Source: Lotus japonicus
Taxonomy: Eukaryota > Streptophyta > Magnoliopsida > Fabales > Fabaceae
Reading direction: 5' to 3'
NCBI RefSeq assembly: GCF_012489685.1
Contig: NC_080044.1
Location: 70,666,732 to 70,730,731, forward strand
DNA length: 64,000 nucleotides
In this document: in pieces, positions 1 to 9,695 of the stretch
Layout: each line of letters starts with the position of its first letter
Numbering within the stretch: position 1 is the first letter of the stretch
Translations under genes and position numbers: made by a program
Notes under the pieces: generated by a model
What the model was told of the DNA's origin: nothing
The model's input: the letters and a program-made list of their open reading frames with translations, nothing else
Databases searched by the model: none

Positions 1-1024
1 AGGGATATATTGGCCTACTATCATGAAAGATTGCATGGAGTATGCCAAGGGGTGCCAAGATTGCCAGAGACACGCAGGGATACAACATGTGCCAGCAAGT
101 GAATTACACTCAATCATTAAACCATGGCCATTCAGGGGATGGGCTTTAGACCTAATTGGCGAAATTAACCCATGTTCTTCTAGGCAACACAAGTACATAA
201 TAGTGGCTATAGATTACTTTACCAAGTGGGTAGAGGCAATTCCTCTACAAAATGTTACCCAGGACACGATGATCGATTTCATTCAGAATCACATAGTGTA
301 TCGTTTCGGGTTACCTGAGTCACTTACTACAGACCAAGGCACCTTATTTGTAGGCCAAAAAGTGGCATCATTCGCGGAATCTTGGGGTATAAAACTCCTA
401 ACCTCGACTCCTTATTATGCTCAAGCGAACGGCCAAGTAGAAGCGGCCAATAAAGCATTAATCTCTTTGATTAAAAAACATGTCGGTCGAAAACCTAAAA
501 ACTAGCATCAAACGTTAGGCCAAGTGCTTTGGGCTTACAGGAATTCACCTAAGGAAGCTACCGGAGCAATGACATTTCGACTAGCATACGGCCAAGAAGC
601 GGTATTGCCAGCAGAAGTATATTTACAATCATGCAGAATTCAAAGGCAAGAGGAAATTCCAAGTGAAGATTATTGGAATATGATGCTTGATGAATTAGTC
701 GATCTCGACGAAGAAAGACTACTGGTGTTGGATACCTTAACCAGGCAAAAGGATCGTGTTGCTAAAGCTTATAATAAAAAGGTTAGAGCTAAATCTTTTA
801 TGCCCGGTGATTACGTATGGAAGGTTGTCTTACCAATCGATAAAAGGGATAAACGATACGGAAAGTGGGCTCCAAACTGGGAAGGCCCTTTCACAGTCGA
901 GAAAGTACTTCTAAACAACGCTTATTCGATTAAGGAATTAGAAGGTCGAAATCGACAAATGACGATAAATGGCAAATACTTAAAAACGTATAAGCCAACG
1001 GTGCATGAAATAAACATCGAATAA
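1..1024 (+). pseudogene. Retrotransposon integrase (pol 3' end) with in-frame stop
   Basis: This is the integrase domain of a Ty3/gypsy polyprotein, which joins the element cDNA to host DNA. The frame is already open at base 2. The second half of the zinc finger (C-x2-C, CQDC) comes first, followed by the catalytic core. Counting from the Met at 23, the acidic triad is D43 (in WALDLIG), D104 (in TTDQG) and E140 (in GQVEAA), with the expected 35 residues between the last two. A TAG at 503-505 interrupts the frame where related integrases usually have Trp in a stretch before LWAYRNS, so a single TGG to TAG change is the likely lesion. The same frame resumes and ends with TAA at 1022-1024 after a C-terminal region containing the GPF motif (WEGPF). 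The copy cannot make full-length integrase without readthrough. Confidence 0.9.
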
Positions 1025-1103
1025 GGAAGTAAAAGAGAATAAATTGCCAAACTCGAATGTTTTATTAATTAGAATGGAGCATTACAACTATGGCAAAGAA
1101 ACT

Positions 1104-1589
1104 TTAAAAGGGAGGATTGACCCTATAACTATCGTATCTGGCCCTAAGAGGCTCCATGCGTCTTAAGACATCTTCTTGTTGGGATTCTAGTCGCGATTTC
1201 TCCTGTCAAATATCCAGCTCTTCACGGGCGGTGGCAGAAAGCTTGTCCACTAAGGCTTTCAGAGCTCCCACACTCCCCTCAGGGTCCGCTTGGTTCAGAG
1301 CAGCCTTCAACGCTTCAAATTCCTCCATCTTCTCATCAATTTGGTGTTCAGCAAAGAACACTCGAGCAGTAAGCTCTCGGTGTTCTTCATATAGGGGTAC
1401 AGCTTCACGCTGAAGGCTCAAAAACTCCTGAAGAGGCGTTTTTACCGAGGCAATAATATTCCTCGAAAGAAGCTGGTTAATGAGCCCAGTAAGCTCTTCA
1501 GCCAAAGAAAGAGAAGAGTGCAACTCCCAAAATAGGTCCTGATCAAAGGCCAAGCCCCGGATTTGGTTAAGAACACGACGGCTAGCCAT
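1104..1589 (-). pseudogene. Antisense ORF of the retrotransposon: small coiled-coil protein
   Basis: A minus-strand frame opens with ATG at 1589 and reads 127 codons of Leu/Glu/Ala-rich helical sequence with coiled-coil character (for example EEHREL and EKMEEFEAL) to a TGA at 1206-1208. The same frame continues for 33 further open codons to TAA at 1104-1106, so TGA may be a premature stop and the original protein about 161 residues. A TATA box lies about 100 bases upstream on the same strand, which suggests its own transcript. I do not recognise the family. The amino-acid style resembles the coiled-coil end of the larger antisense gene at 2100-5825, so the two may share an origin. Function unknown. 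Confidence 0.5.
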
Positions 1590-1682
1590 GGCTGAAGGGG
1601 TTTGTAAGAGCAGGGAAGGAATTCTGGAAAAGAAACAAGGGAGAGTCTGAAGAAGTTACTGAAGAGAAGTAACCAAAAACGC

Positions 1683-1697
1683 TTTATTTATAGTATA
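1683..1697 (-). promoter_or_regulatory. TATA box of the small antisense ORF
   Basis: On the minus strand the sequence reads TACTATAAATAAAG, a good plant TATA box, about 100 bases upstream of the ATG at 1589. That spacing leaves room for a short leader of about 70 bases. It is separate from the TATA in the LTR and points the opposite way. Confidence 0.5.
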
Positions 1698-1815
1698 ACA
1701 ACAAAGGAATGCATTAATTAGTGGCAATCAGTTGCCAACTCTTCATCTTATGGTTACAGGCCATGTAAATTACCACTACCATCGTAAATAGCTTCGGCCT
1801 TTAATGAACAAAGAC

Positions 1816-2099
1816 TTACATTGAATCAAGAAAACGTGGTATAAGATTGCAATAAATTGGCTTATTTCCCAGAAACCAAGCAACGACTACGTAAGGGGGT
1901 GCAATGGAGTTTGAACGGCGCAACAATAAGTGAATAGCCGTCAGAATAAATGCATAGTGGAAACTGAAAAGACTTGTCAAATTAAACGTCAAATTATATG
2001 GCCTACGTGCCAGAACCATTGTCGAAATATTACATGCAAATCGGAATCGAAAGCCATGGTTAGAATAGTGCCATCATTACATATTGATAAGAGAAAGTC
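1816..2099. other. Spacer between the two antisense genes
   Basis: No convincing coding signal. It lies between the upstream promoter side of the small antisense ORF and the end of the larger antisense gene. Confidence 0.4.
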
Positions 2100-5000
2100 C
2101 TAAAGCAGAAATTTAAAAGAATTCAAGCGATCAGCAAAGGTGGCAATCTTGGCGTCGAGATCCTTCTTCACGGCCTGATCAATCTCCAACTCCTTGATAA
2201 CATCCTTTGTCGAGATGATAAGAGCCTTGGACTCCTTAGTAAGCGCATCCAACTGAGCTTTCACAGCAGGGCCTTCCTCGACCAAATCAGCTCGCCTTTT
2301 CTCCAACTTGGCAATCTCTCGATGCAGCTCCTCAAGTTTAGTGTCGACATCAGAAATTTCATCTGCAATCAAAACCTTCCTAGCAGTAAATTTCTTGAAG
2401 TCTTCTTTCAACGCTGCAACTTGAGCTTTACCAGAAGAAACTTTTGCTTCCTTAAAGCTGACAGCTTGGCCAACGTCCTTGACTTGATGAAAAGTGGCTA
2501 AAGCATCCACTAAGAAAGATTGAAGGTTGGCCAAAGCAGCAGCCTGATGAGAATCAAGCTTTTGGCCAAGTAGGAAGACGAGCAATTCCTTAGCAGCATG
2601 ACTCGCTTGAGGATCAACTTGAATCTGGTCGAGAAATCCGCTGGCGAAAACAATAGCCTTCAGCCGACCCATGCTCTCCTCGATTTGCTGAAGGTTAGCC
2701 ACCCCACTAGATTGAGCAGTCTCAGCAGTGGCATCAGCTTGATGGGGTGGAGAATCCTAGTCTAAGGTGCCATCGAGAAAGCCATCCAAAGCTGCCAGCG
2801 GGTCCTCCTCAAATAAAGTGTCAAGCTTTTCACTAGACACATGAGATGAAGAGCCACCCTTGGCTTGAGGCGAAGGTTGCACAGTGGCAGTCGATTTTGG
2901 AGGAGGCATAGGGATATCATCCTTGCCTGGAAGAGCTTCTGTTTCGCGAATAGGAGAGGTTGCACCTTGAGTTTCCTACAAGAGAAACCTATTTAATGCC
3001 CTTTTCGATAAAGTAAAATGCACAGTAGAGGGACCAACAGAACATGAAAAAAAAATGTAAAGATACCTGGCAAGCAGATTCTTTAGAAGGGCTTGAGTTG
3101 GTGGAGCTTTTGGAACGATGGGGAGATTTGTGACTAGACTTTCTCTTAACCTTCCTCCTTCCCTCAGATGTTGAGGTCTTTTTAGCCGAGGATGCGGCCT
3201 TAGGAGGTTTCTCGACACCTTCAGCTTTGGATTTTGCAGGGTTGGGAGCTGGAGAATTCTCACGAGATGGAGGATTGGAAATGGAATGCTCATGAACATC
3301 AGCCTGAGGAAAGGAACAAAACACGATAAGACCGAGAAATCACAGATCAAAATGTCACAAGGTAGTCTCGAGAATAAGAAACCTACCTGAATAACGGCGT
3401 CACCACCACCTTCTTTGCCATCGCCTTCAGCCTGAGCATCGGACACCAGTGTAGAAGCCTTGCTAGCTGTGGAAGTACCAGCCCCTTTGGCTCTCTTTTG
3501 GCCAGCCGAAGCAGCAGGTTTAGCCTTCCTTTTTCGACCCTGTCGAAAAGAATTTTAGTCGAGACCCCAAAGAGGCCAAAAGAAAAAGAAAAGCTAAAAG
3601 GAAAATACCTTAAGTTTGTCAGCAAGGCTGACATTATCATCCTCATCATCATCATCATCGTCCTCAATCACGACTGGCTTGTCCTTAGAAGAATGAGCCA
3701 CCGGAGAAATAACTTGAGGAGTTGGTTGGGTAATGACTTCAACTGCAAACAGAAAGAGAAATTAAGAGGTAAAACAGGAAAACCTAGGCCAAGTCGAAAT
3801 ATTACCTTGACCAATATGCATGTTCAGCGATATGTGGTTGAAGATTTCGACAGGCACATGATACGGAAAGTTCCATAAGTGGTACTTGGTCCAAGTCACT
3901 CGCTTTCGAGGAGGTAGAGCTTGATTGGCCAACACATTTATATTTACATGGTCAACCCATTTAGGCAAGACCGGTGGAAAGGCCAATGCAAACCTACTCG
4001 TGGGCAAAGATGGGAACCTAAAGCCAGTTTTTCGAATAACAAAAGATAGACCCTCCTCACCAGGAGGAACAACTAACTTGGATTTCTTGGCTTTAAATTC
4101 CCATTTTTGCCTTAATACCTGAGCTGCTTTCGCAACCGTATCTCGAAGGCGAAGAGTTGGGTAATATACCACACCAAAGAACTCTTGAAAGGATCGAATT
4201 TCTGCCAGGTGCATACCTTTGGTCTTCTTCGAATCCTGCTTCTGCAAAAGAAAAGCATCTGTCATGCATTGCAGACAATCTACGAGGGGCTTCGAAATTT
4301 GAGCCCCATACTCAGACCACCAGGCTTTGAAAGCATTAGTAGCATAATATGAAGGAGCGTAAGTGAAGGGGCTCAGGTTGAGAAGTTTCTTGTTATAGAA
4401 ATGAACAGTCGTGTCGAAAGCAGAAGCCCTCTTAATAGCCCCGGGGTACAGGACTAGACTCTTGTCAAACAAAGTGTTGGGTAGAACTTGGCTAAGCCCA
4501 AACTGTCGAGAAACCAATTGAGGGTTGTAGCCACATAGAGTGTAGTCACTGCTAGCAAAGCCTACAGTTAAAACCCTAGGAGATAAGAGGGTCCTCCAGA
4601 GTGTGATGTGATGTTCTTTGGGCAATGCAGAATCAGAAGCATTAGGATAAGAATTCCTCAGCCAGAAAGGGCCACGAACAGCCTTGCTATAAGGAGAGAA
4701 ACTGGAACGATAATGCTTCAGCTCGAGAAACATGGTAAAGTACTTTCTGAAATCAGCTTCAAAACTCGACGCATCATAAGCAGGGGTCAGGGTCTCGAGC
4801 CTGTGGGCATCAATCCTGGTGTTAGAAACAGTGGGAGGATTATCTTGTACCGGCAGAAGAGATTCGAAGACCGCATTTAACCAAAGTTGAAATAGCCAAA
4901 GAGGTCCAGCCGCATTCAGAGAAATGGCCTTGGTATTCCGGATATCCTCGACAGCTTCATTCAGCATTTGATAAAGGTTTCCAAGGACAAGCCTAACCAT

Positions 5001-5825
5001 AGCGAGTTGTCGACCCTCGTGGAGTAAATTGGCTAAGGGCAAAAGCTTGGCAGGTATACGCAAAGACTTGGTGCAAAAAACATAAGCAGACAGCCAGTAC
5101 AGCAAGAACGCGACATGTTCAACATCAGACACCTCACCACTCTCGACATAATGGTCCTTAATAAATCGACTAAACGAAATATTGTCAGTAGGAATTGAAA
5201 TGGGGTTAGCAGCTGCAGATGCAGAGTGATAATCGTCACCAATGGGCCATAATCCAGTAATAGCAGCAACGTCCAAGAGGGTGGGAGTAATCATACCAAA
5301 GGGAACGTGGAGGCAATTAGTAGACCTCTCCCAAAAATAAAGTGCACTCAGTAGCATAGCAGGGTTATACGAGATTTGTGATCTCGACAACTGAATCAAG
5401 TCTAAAATCCCGACATCCTTCCAGTGTTGCCTCTTGTCTTCCTCAACCCTATCTAACCATTTCAGGTAGGCTTTGTCGTTAGCAGAGGGGTTAGGAGGAG
5501 CTGAACGAAAGGCTCGTTTTGGGTCGGCAAGAAATGGCATACGGTAAGAGGGTTGGAATGCCAAAATAAGCTCCTCTCCCCTAGCACTAGGGTGAAATGA
5601 CTCATGTTCTTCAGGAAGACTATTGGGCCTATCATGCTTCACTACTTTCAAAGGACCCAAAATGGCGCGTAAAGTACCATTAACAGAGAAAGGAATGAGT
5701 ACCTGGGATTTCCAGATAGCTCTCTTCTCTGCTTCGTTGGGAGGTTCCGGGATTGCCACGCGCTTGGATTCATCCAGCTTAAGCTCAGTGGCCAACGGAA
5801 TGGTCTGCTCAGGATTGGAAGCCAT
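2100..5825 (-). pseudogene. Antisense spliced plant-mobile-domain (PMD) gene inside the retrotransposon, one premature stop
   Basis: This gene runs antisense to pol. Five exons can be placed: 5825-3806, 3742-3609, 3539-3387, 3303-3067 and 2975-2100. Every junction has GT-AG borders, and the reading phase is kept across all four introns. Exon 1 (about 673 codons) resembles the plant mobile domain (PMD, aminotransferase-like) family, with the pattern LLDVAAITGLWPIGDD near residue 180. Exons 2-4 encode an acidic run (DDDDDDEDD) and basic Lys/Arg/Ser stretches that look like nuclear localisation signals. Exon 5 ends in a 200-residue coiled coil. A TAG at 2757-2759 interrupts exon 5, about 920 codons from the start; past it the frame is open to TGA-free sequence ending at 2100, so the ancestral protein was about 1139 residues. 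PMD proteins are linked to silencing and genome stability in plants and also occur inside transposons. A role in the element's life cycle is inference. A TATA box lies about 115 bases before the ATG. Confidence 0.75.
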
Positions 5826-5940
5826 TGAAGGAAACGGTAGGTACTCCAGGAAAAAATGGAAGAAGACGAAGTGAGAACTTTGGGGGAAGAAGCTGAAGGT
5901 TTAGGAAAAGAGTAAAGTTTGGACGAGGACTACCAATAGG

Positions 5941-5950
5941 GTATTTATAA
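5941..5950 (-). promoter_or_regulatory. TATA box of the antisense PMD gene
   Basis: The minus strand reads TTATAAATAC about 115 bases upstream of the PMD start codon at 5825. With the in-phase introns it supports independent antisense transcription. Confidence 0.5.
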
Positions 5951-6250
5951 GCAGAAGGGCAAACGGAACCCAGGCCGCATTGAGCAGTAATTTATAAAAA
6001 TTTGGGGTCCAAGTGATTATTTTATTAGTTAACTCATGTCACCTCTCAACTTTCTGACATAGATGAAATCATGGCCCTAAAAAGGCTATAACTGTCAGCT
6101 AGTGGAAAGACAGCAGACGTTATGGCTATCGATTGGACCTGAGGATCGAACGGTCAAAAGCACAAAGTATTTGAATCGTTGAAATTGAACGGGTGCGATC
6201 AAAAAATGCTTGGTGTCTTCAAGCTAAAGCAGTCGACAACCAACATTCTT

Positions 6251-6260
6251 GGGGGGCAAC
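6251..6260 (+). other. Probable polypurine tract
   Basis: GGGGGGCAAC sits directly before the LTR start TGTTAAGC. The G-run is where plus-strand priming would occur in an LTR retrotransposon. Confidence 0.6.
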
Positions 6261-6472
6261 TGTTAAGCTAAAATTACGAGTACTACGATTCTCGACATCA
6301 TGGTGCAAAGGTGCGTTCTCGACAGAAAGGGTTATGGCGAAATCGGCAACTCAGCACATGGTGTCCTTCAAAGTCAAGTTAGTGAGAGCTATATCTCGAC
6401 AAACTCAGCAGATGAAGGAATCTCGATCATCTTAACGGAAGAGGCAGTTACCGAGTAACGAGCAACTACAAG

Positions 6473-6553
6473 CACGTGCATATACCCACGATGCCACGAA
6501 TAGCAACGGTTACCCACGACTCAGGACCACCCACGTGGCAATAGAGTCACGTG
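6473..6553 (+). promoter_or_regulatory. Three G-boxes in the LTR U3
   Basis: CACGTG occurs at 6473-6478, 6532-6537 and 6548-6553, all within 190 bases of the LTR TATA box. G-boxes bind bZIP and bHLH factors, including ABA- and light-response regulators. Stress or hormone control of the element is an inference. Confidence 0.5.
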
Positions 6554-6658
6554 CGCGAAGACCACCGGCTAAACGTGGGGTAAGGCGCCAAAATTCAAAA
6601 CCCACGAAGCCATCATGCATTCAAGAAAAACCGCCAAGAACGTGGGAAGAAAGAAAAC

Positions 6659-6669
6659 TATAAATAGAG
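6659..6669 (+). promoter_or_regulatory. LTR TATA box
   Basis: CTATAAATAGA is a near-ideal plant TATA box placed in the middle of the LTR, as expected at the U3/R border. Transcription would start near 6690. Confidence 0.65.
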
Positions 6670-7084
6670 GAAGCAGCAGTAGAAGAAGGGGTTCCCAACT
6701 CAAACTCTGAAAATTCACCAAAAAGCTCCAAATGTCCGCATCAATGAGACTCAAGGAGCAAAACGTGATGATGAAGGAGTATGTTGCAGAACCAACACTT
6801 TAGTTTTCTTGTATTTAAGCTTGTTAATTCCCAGTTCCTTTATGCATTTTCCTGTCGAGATCCTTATCTCTTGTAGCTTTTGTGTTATTTTGATGTATGT
6901 GATTTCTTTGTAATTGACCCGTGCTTAATGAAATTCAGTTCTGTTTAAACCAACTCGTTGTTGTCGAAAAAGCACTTACAGACACACAACACTTTGGCAA
7001 AGCGTTTTCTCAAAAGGACCCTGAATCTAAACTTCCTTTAGTCGAACTAAGAGGATATTTGTTTACCAAAAATCCATGTAAACA

Positions 7085-7764
7085 ATGACTAAACAAAATA
7101 TATTCTAATTAATTGATAATGTTAATCCACATAACAAAAGAGATAATTAATTATAAATAAATCTAACAGGGACTTCAACATGTTGTTGGTCTTGAGGTTT
7201 AGAGGGTGGTGTGCATGACTGATTGTCTTCAGATTGTGAGTATTTTGCACACACAGGTGGATGTTAGCACGTTTTGGGAATGTGATGTTATTTGCTGTGT
7301 TAGAACCATGATGACCAAGTTCAGTTTATTTAGATTATTCATGTCCAACATGAGAAGAATAATACGGAAGATTGTCTAGCTCGTGTGGTGAGGAGAATAA
7401 ACGCTTCGTGTCAAGTATGAAAAAGGCATCCTTCTTTTGCTTATGCATCTCTGTATATGCATGCAATTAGCTAGTCTTTCTGTTTTGTTGTTAATTTTCC
7501 TCATATAACTCAAAATATACATACATTCAATCACATCATTTTATTTATCATTTTAAATTTAATTTAATTATTACATGACAAATTAATTAATTCTAATTAT
7601 ATTAATTATTTAAAATTTATGATATTTATCCTTAATATTTTCATGGTAATTTTATAACCTTGAGATTGAAAATCACATGTTTGAAAATTGAAACCTTTCA
7701 TGATGCGTGTCTATTAGGCTTCAAGAGTAACTATCTAGAAATGAATCCAACAAGCTTATTAGCT
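7085..7764. other. AT-rich spacer
   Basis: No open frames with coding character and no recognised element. It contains runs of TAATTAATT-like sequence near 7550-7620. Confidence 0.4.
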
Positions 7765-7785
7765 CAAGAAGTTGTTTGAAGGCCG

Positions 7786-7848
7786 ACTATAGTATAAGGC
7801 CTGATAGTATAAGGCCTGATAGTATTAGGCCTGATAGTATAAGCCCTG
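7786..7848 (+). repeat. Short tandem repeat of about 15 bases
   Basis: Four imperfect copies of CTGATAGTATAAGGC follow each other in the left arm of the TIR element. They probably arose by slippage or repeated duplication of the inner TIR motif. Confidence 0.7.
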
Positions 7849-7974
7849 ATAACTTTCTTATACTATCCAGCGTTTGGACATACACTGTATAATTTACCAT
7901 ATCGTTTAAATTAATGCAATTTTATGTTTAATGAAGTATTGAATAATGATATAAAATAAAAATCAAATATGGAG

Positions 7975-8630
7975 GTGATTATAACGGTGGTGGCGGTGGT
8001 GATGGAAGTAGTGGTAGGTTGGTGGTGGTGGTGGCAATGGTGGTAGGTTGGTGTTGGTGGCGGTGGTGGTGACAGTGGAGATAGGTTGGTGGTGGTGGTG
8101 GCAGCGATGGTGGTTGTGGGGGTGGTGATGATAGGGTGGTGGTGGTGGTGGTAAGGCGGTGGCGGCTACAGTGGAGGGTGGAGGCAATGGTGGTGGTGGT
8201 GGTTGTGGTGGCGGTAGGGGGCGGCGGTGGTGGTGGCGGTAACATCGGTGGTGGCGGTGGTGGCAGCGATGGTGGTTGTGGTGTTGGCGACGATAGGGTG
8301 TGGTGGTGGTAGTAAGGCGGTGGCGGCTTAGTAGGGTGGTGGTGACGGTGGAGGGTGGAGGCAATGGTGGTGGTGGTGGTGGTGGCGATAGGGTGGTGGT
8401 TGTGGTGTCGGTGGTGGCGGCGATTATGGTGGTGGTGGCGATAGGGTTGTGGTGGCGGCGATTATGGTGGTGGTGGCGGTAGGGCGGCGGCGGCGGCGGT
8501 GGCAACACCAGTGGTGACGGTAGGGCGGTGGTGGCGGCGGCGGCGGTGATCGGATGGTGGTGGTGGTGGTGGTGGTGCCAATGGTGGTGTAAGTTGGCAG
8601 CAATAGAGGGTGGTGGTGATGGTGACTTAT
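7975..8630 (+). repeat. GGT/GGC-rich low-complexity tract
   Basis: About 650 bases consist almost wholly of GGT, GGC, GAT and TTG steps, with strong G skew on the plus strand. Higher-order copies recur inside it; phrases such as GGCAGCGATGGTGGTTGTGG appear near 8100 and 8260. The many GG pairs could form G-quadruplex structures. The His/Pro-rich frame on the other strand is a by-product of the repeat. Confidence 0.85.
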
Positions 8631-9080
8631 ACGTCACAACCTTATCATGCCTTATCCATCACTCACATGATGGATTAAATAATACGTCATTTTAACGTAT
8701 AAGGGGACTTTGATGGATAAGCTTATACAATACAATGTCATCACCAAACAATGGATAAACTCATAATGTATTGTATAAGCTTATACTATCATGCCTAATA
8801 CGGCGTGCCAAACGAGCCCTTATTGAGACTTTTCTACTAAGATACAACCAAACAAATGGCACGGTGGTTGTCTGGTTGAAAAAGGGACGAATGATCAAGG
8901 ATGGGGTTAGAGGCTTAGGGTTTGAGAGATTAAAAAATCATAAGAATTGAGTTTGATAATAGATTTCTCTCCGCTCAAACTCGGAAATAAGTAATTAATA
9001 GCACAAGTGGATAAAAAAATATGACAATTGGGTATAGTTTGAATTGGTTTCCACTTTTCTAAATCAGAAATCAATTTGCT

Positions 9081-9240
9081 TTTTTTTTTTTGTCAAAGGT
9101 GAAACTTTCATTAAAGGGCTGAGCCCATGAACGAGGTTACAATTCATGCTTGAACATATTACAATCTACTTACTCAGCCCAAAGCTCATTCAAAGACGCA
9201 GTTAAAAGCAAAACCATAGAGCCGTTGAAAGGAAGACCAG
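9081..9240 (-). mobile_element. Probable LINE 3' tail
   Basis: Read on the minus strand, the segment ends with GAAAGTTTCACCTTTGAC followed by a run of 11 A. That is the usual look of a plant L1-type LINE 3' end. No coding remains were recognised, and the left extent is a guess. Confidence 0.45.
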
Positions 9241-9695
9241 CAAATTAATGAATCAGAGTTTATAAGAACTAGGCAAATAGGGTAAAGACTAGAAACATGA
9301 CTGAAAAATCTTCTCCTAGATTCGCACAACTCTGAAAAGCCGTCTCTTTGAATTGTCTCATCCATTCCTAGCTTTTCACGTTCTCCTCTAAAAAGAATTT
9401 ACACAATTTAAATCCAAATTGACCCGCAAGCCCAAACCCAACGAAGCTTTTGTCTTCGAATTGGGTCGGATCGACCGGATAAATCCGGTTGACTCGACTC
9501 ATGTACACCCCTATTAAGTAATGTGGTAAAAGATTTAATAAAAAAAGGAAAGTAAAAAAAAATGTGTCCACCATCCTCAATAAACTAGTTAGACCAAGTG
9601 AAGGGAGAAAGACAAGTAGCTGCCTGGCATAAAACGCAAAACCCTAGCCGGCTTAAACCCCAAATTGCAAAACCAGAACTATCATTCTCTCTACC
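9241..9695. other. Upstream region of the LYAR-type gene
   Basis: AT-rich sequence with no clear TATA box near the gene start. It should contain the leader and promoter of the gene at 9696. Confidence 0.35.

Larger units (their letters stand above)
1..7084 (+). mobile_element. Ty3/gypsy (Tat-like) LTR retrotransposon, 3' part
   Basis: The window opens inside pol and runs through integrase, a 5.2-kb region after pol, a short G-rich tract and a 3' LTR. Gag, protease, reverse transcriptase and the 5' LTR lie to the left of the window. The long region after pol, carrying genes on the opposite strand, is a feature known from the Tat lineage of plant Ty3/gypsy elements; assignment to that lineage rests on this layout and on the integrase style, not on a reverse transcriptase tree. 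The 3' boundary at about 7084 is a best guess because the 5' LTR and the target duplication cannot be seen. This copy has one in-frame stop in integrase and one in each antisense gene, so it is decayed but fairly young. Confidence 0.85.
6261..7084 (+). repeat. 3' LTR
   Basis: It begins with TGTTAAGC just after the G-rich tract. It contains three CACGTG motifs, then a TATA box (CTATAAATAG) at about 6659. A transcribed region follows with U/T-rich sequence suited to 3' end formation around 6800-6960. The end is placed at TGTAAACA near 7084 on the TG...CA rule; another candidate end is TCTAACA near 7168. The 5' LTR is outside the window, so the borders could not be checked by comparing the two LTRs. 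Confidence 0.65.
7765..8825. mobile_element. TIR-flanked non-autonomous element with a GGT-rich core
   Basis: Imperfect inverted repeats flank the GGT-rich tract. Left bases 7821-7845 (TATTAGGC.TGATAGTATAAG type) match the reverse complement of about 8776-8802. The right end reads TGCCAAACGAGCCC, whose complement GGGCTCGTTTGGCA is a common style of plant MITE end. The left end is less clear and may start near 7771. No transposase coding is seen. Exact borders and the target duplication are uncertain. Confidence 0.45.

Noticed and set aside
1156..1413. Plus-strand frame overlapping the small antisense ORF
   Set aside because: Ser-rich shadow of the coiled-coil frame on the other strand.
7963..8637. 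His/Pro-rich frame of 224 codons on the minus strand
   Set aside because: It is a by-product of the GGT-rich tract; no start context or conserved domain.
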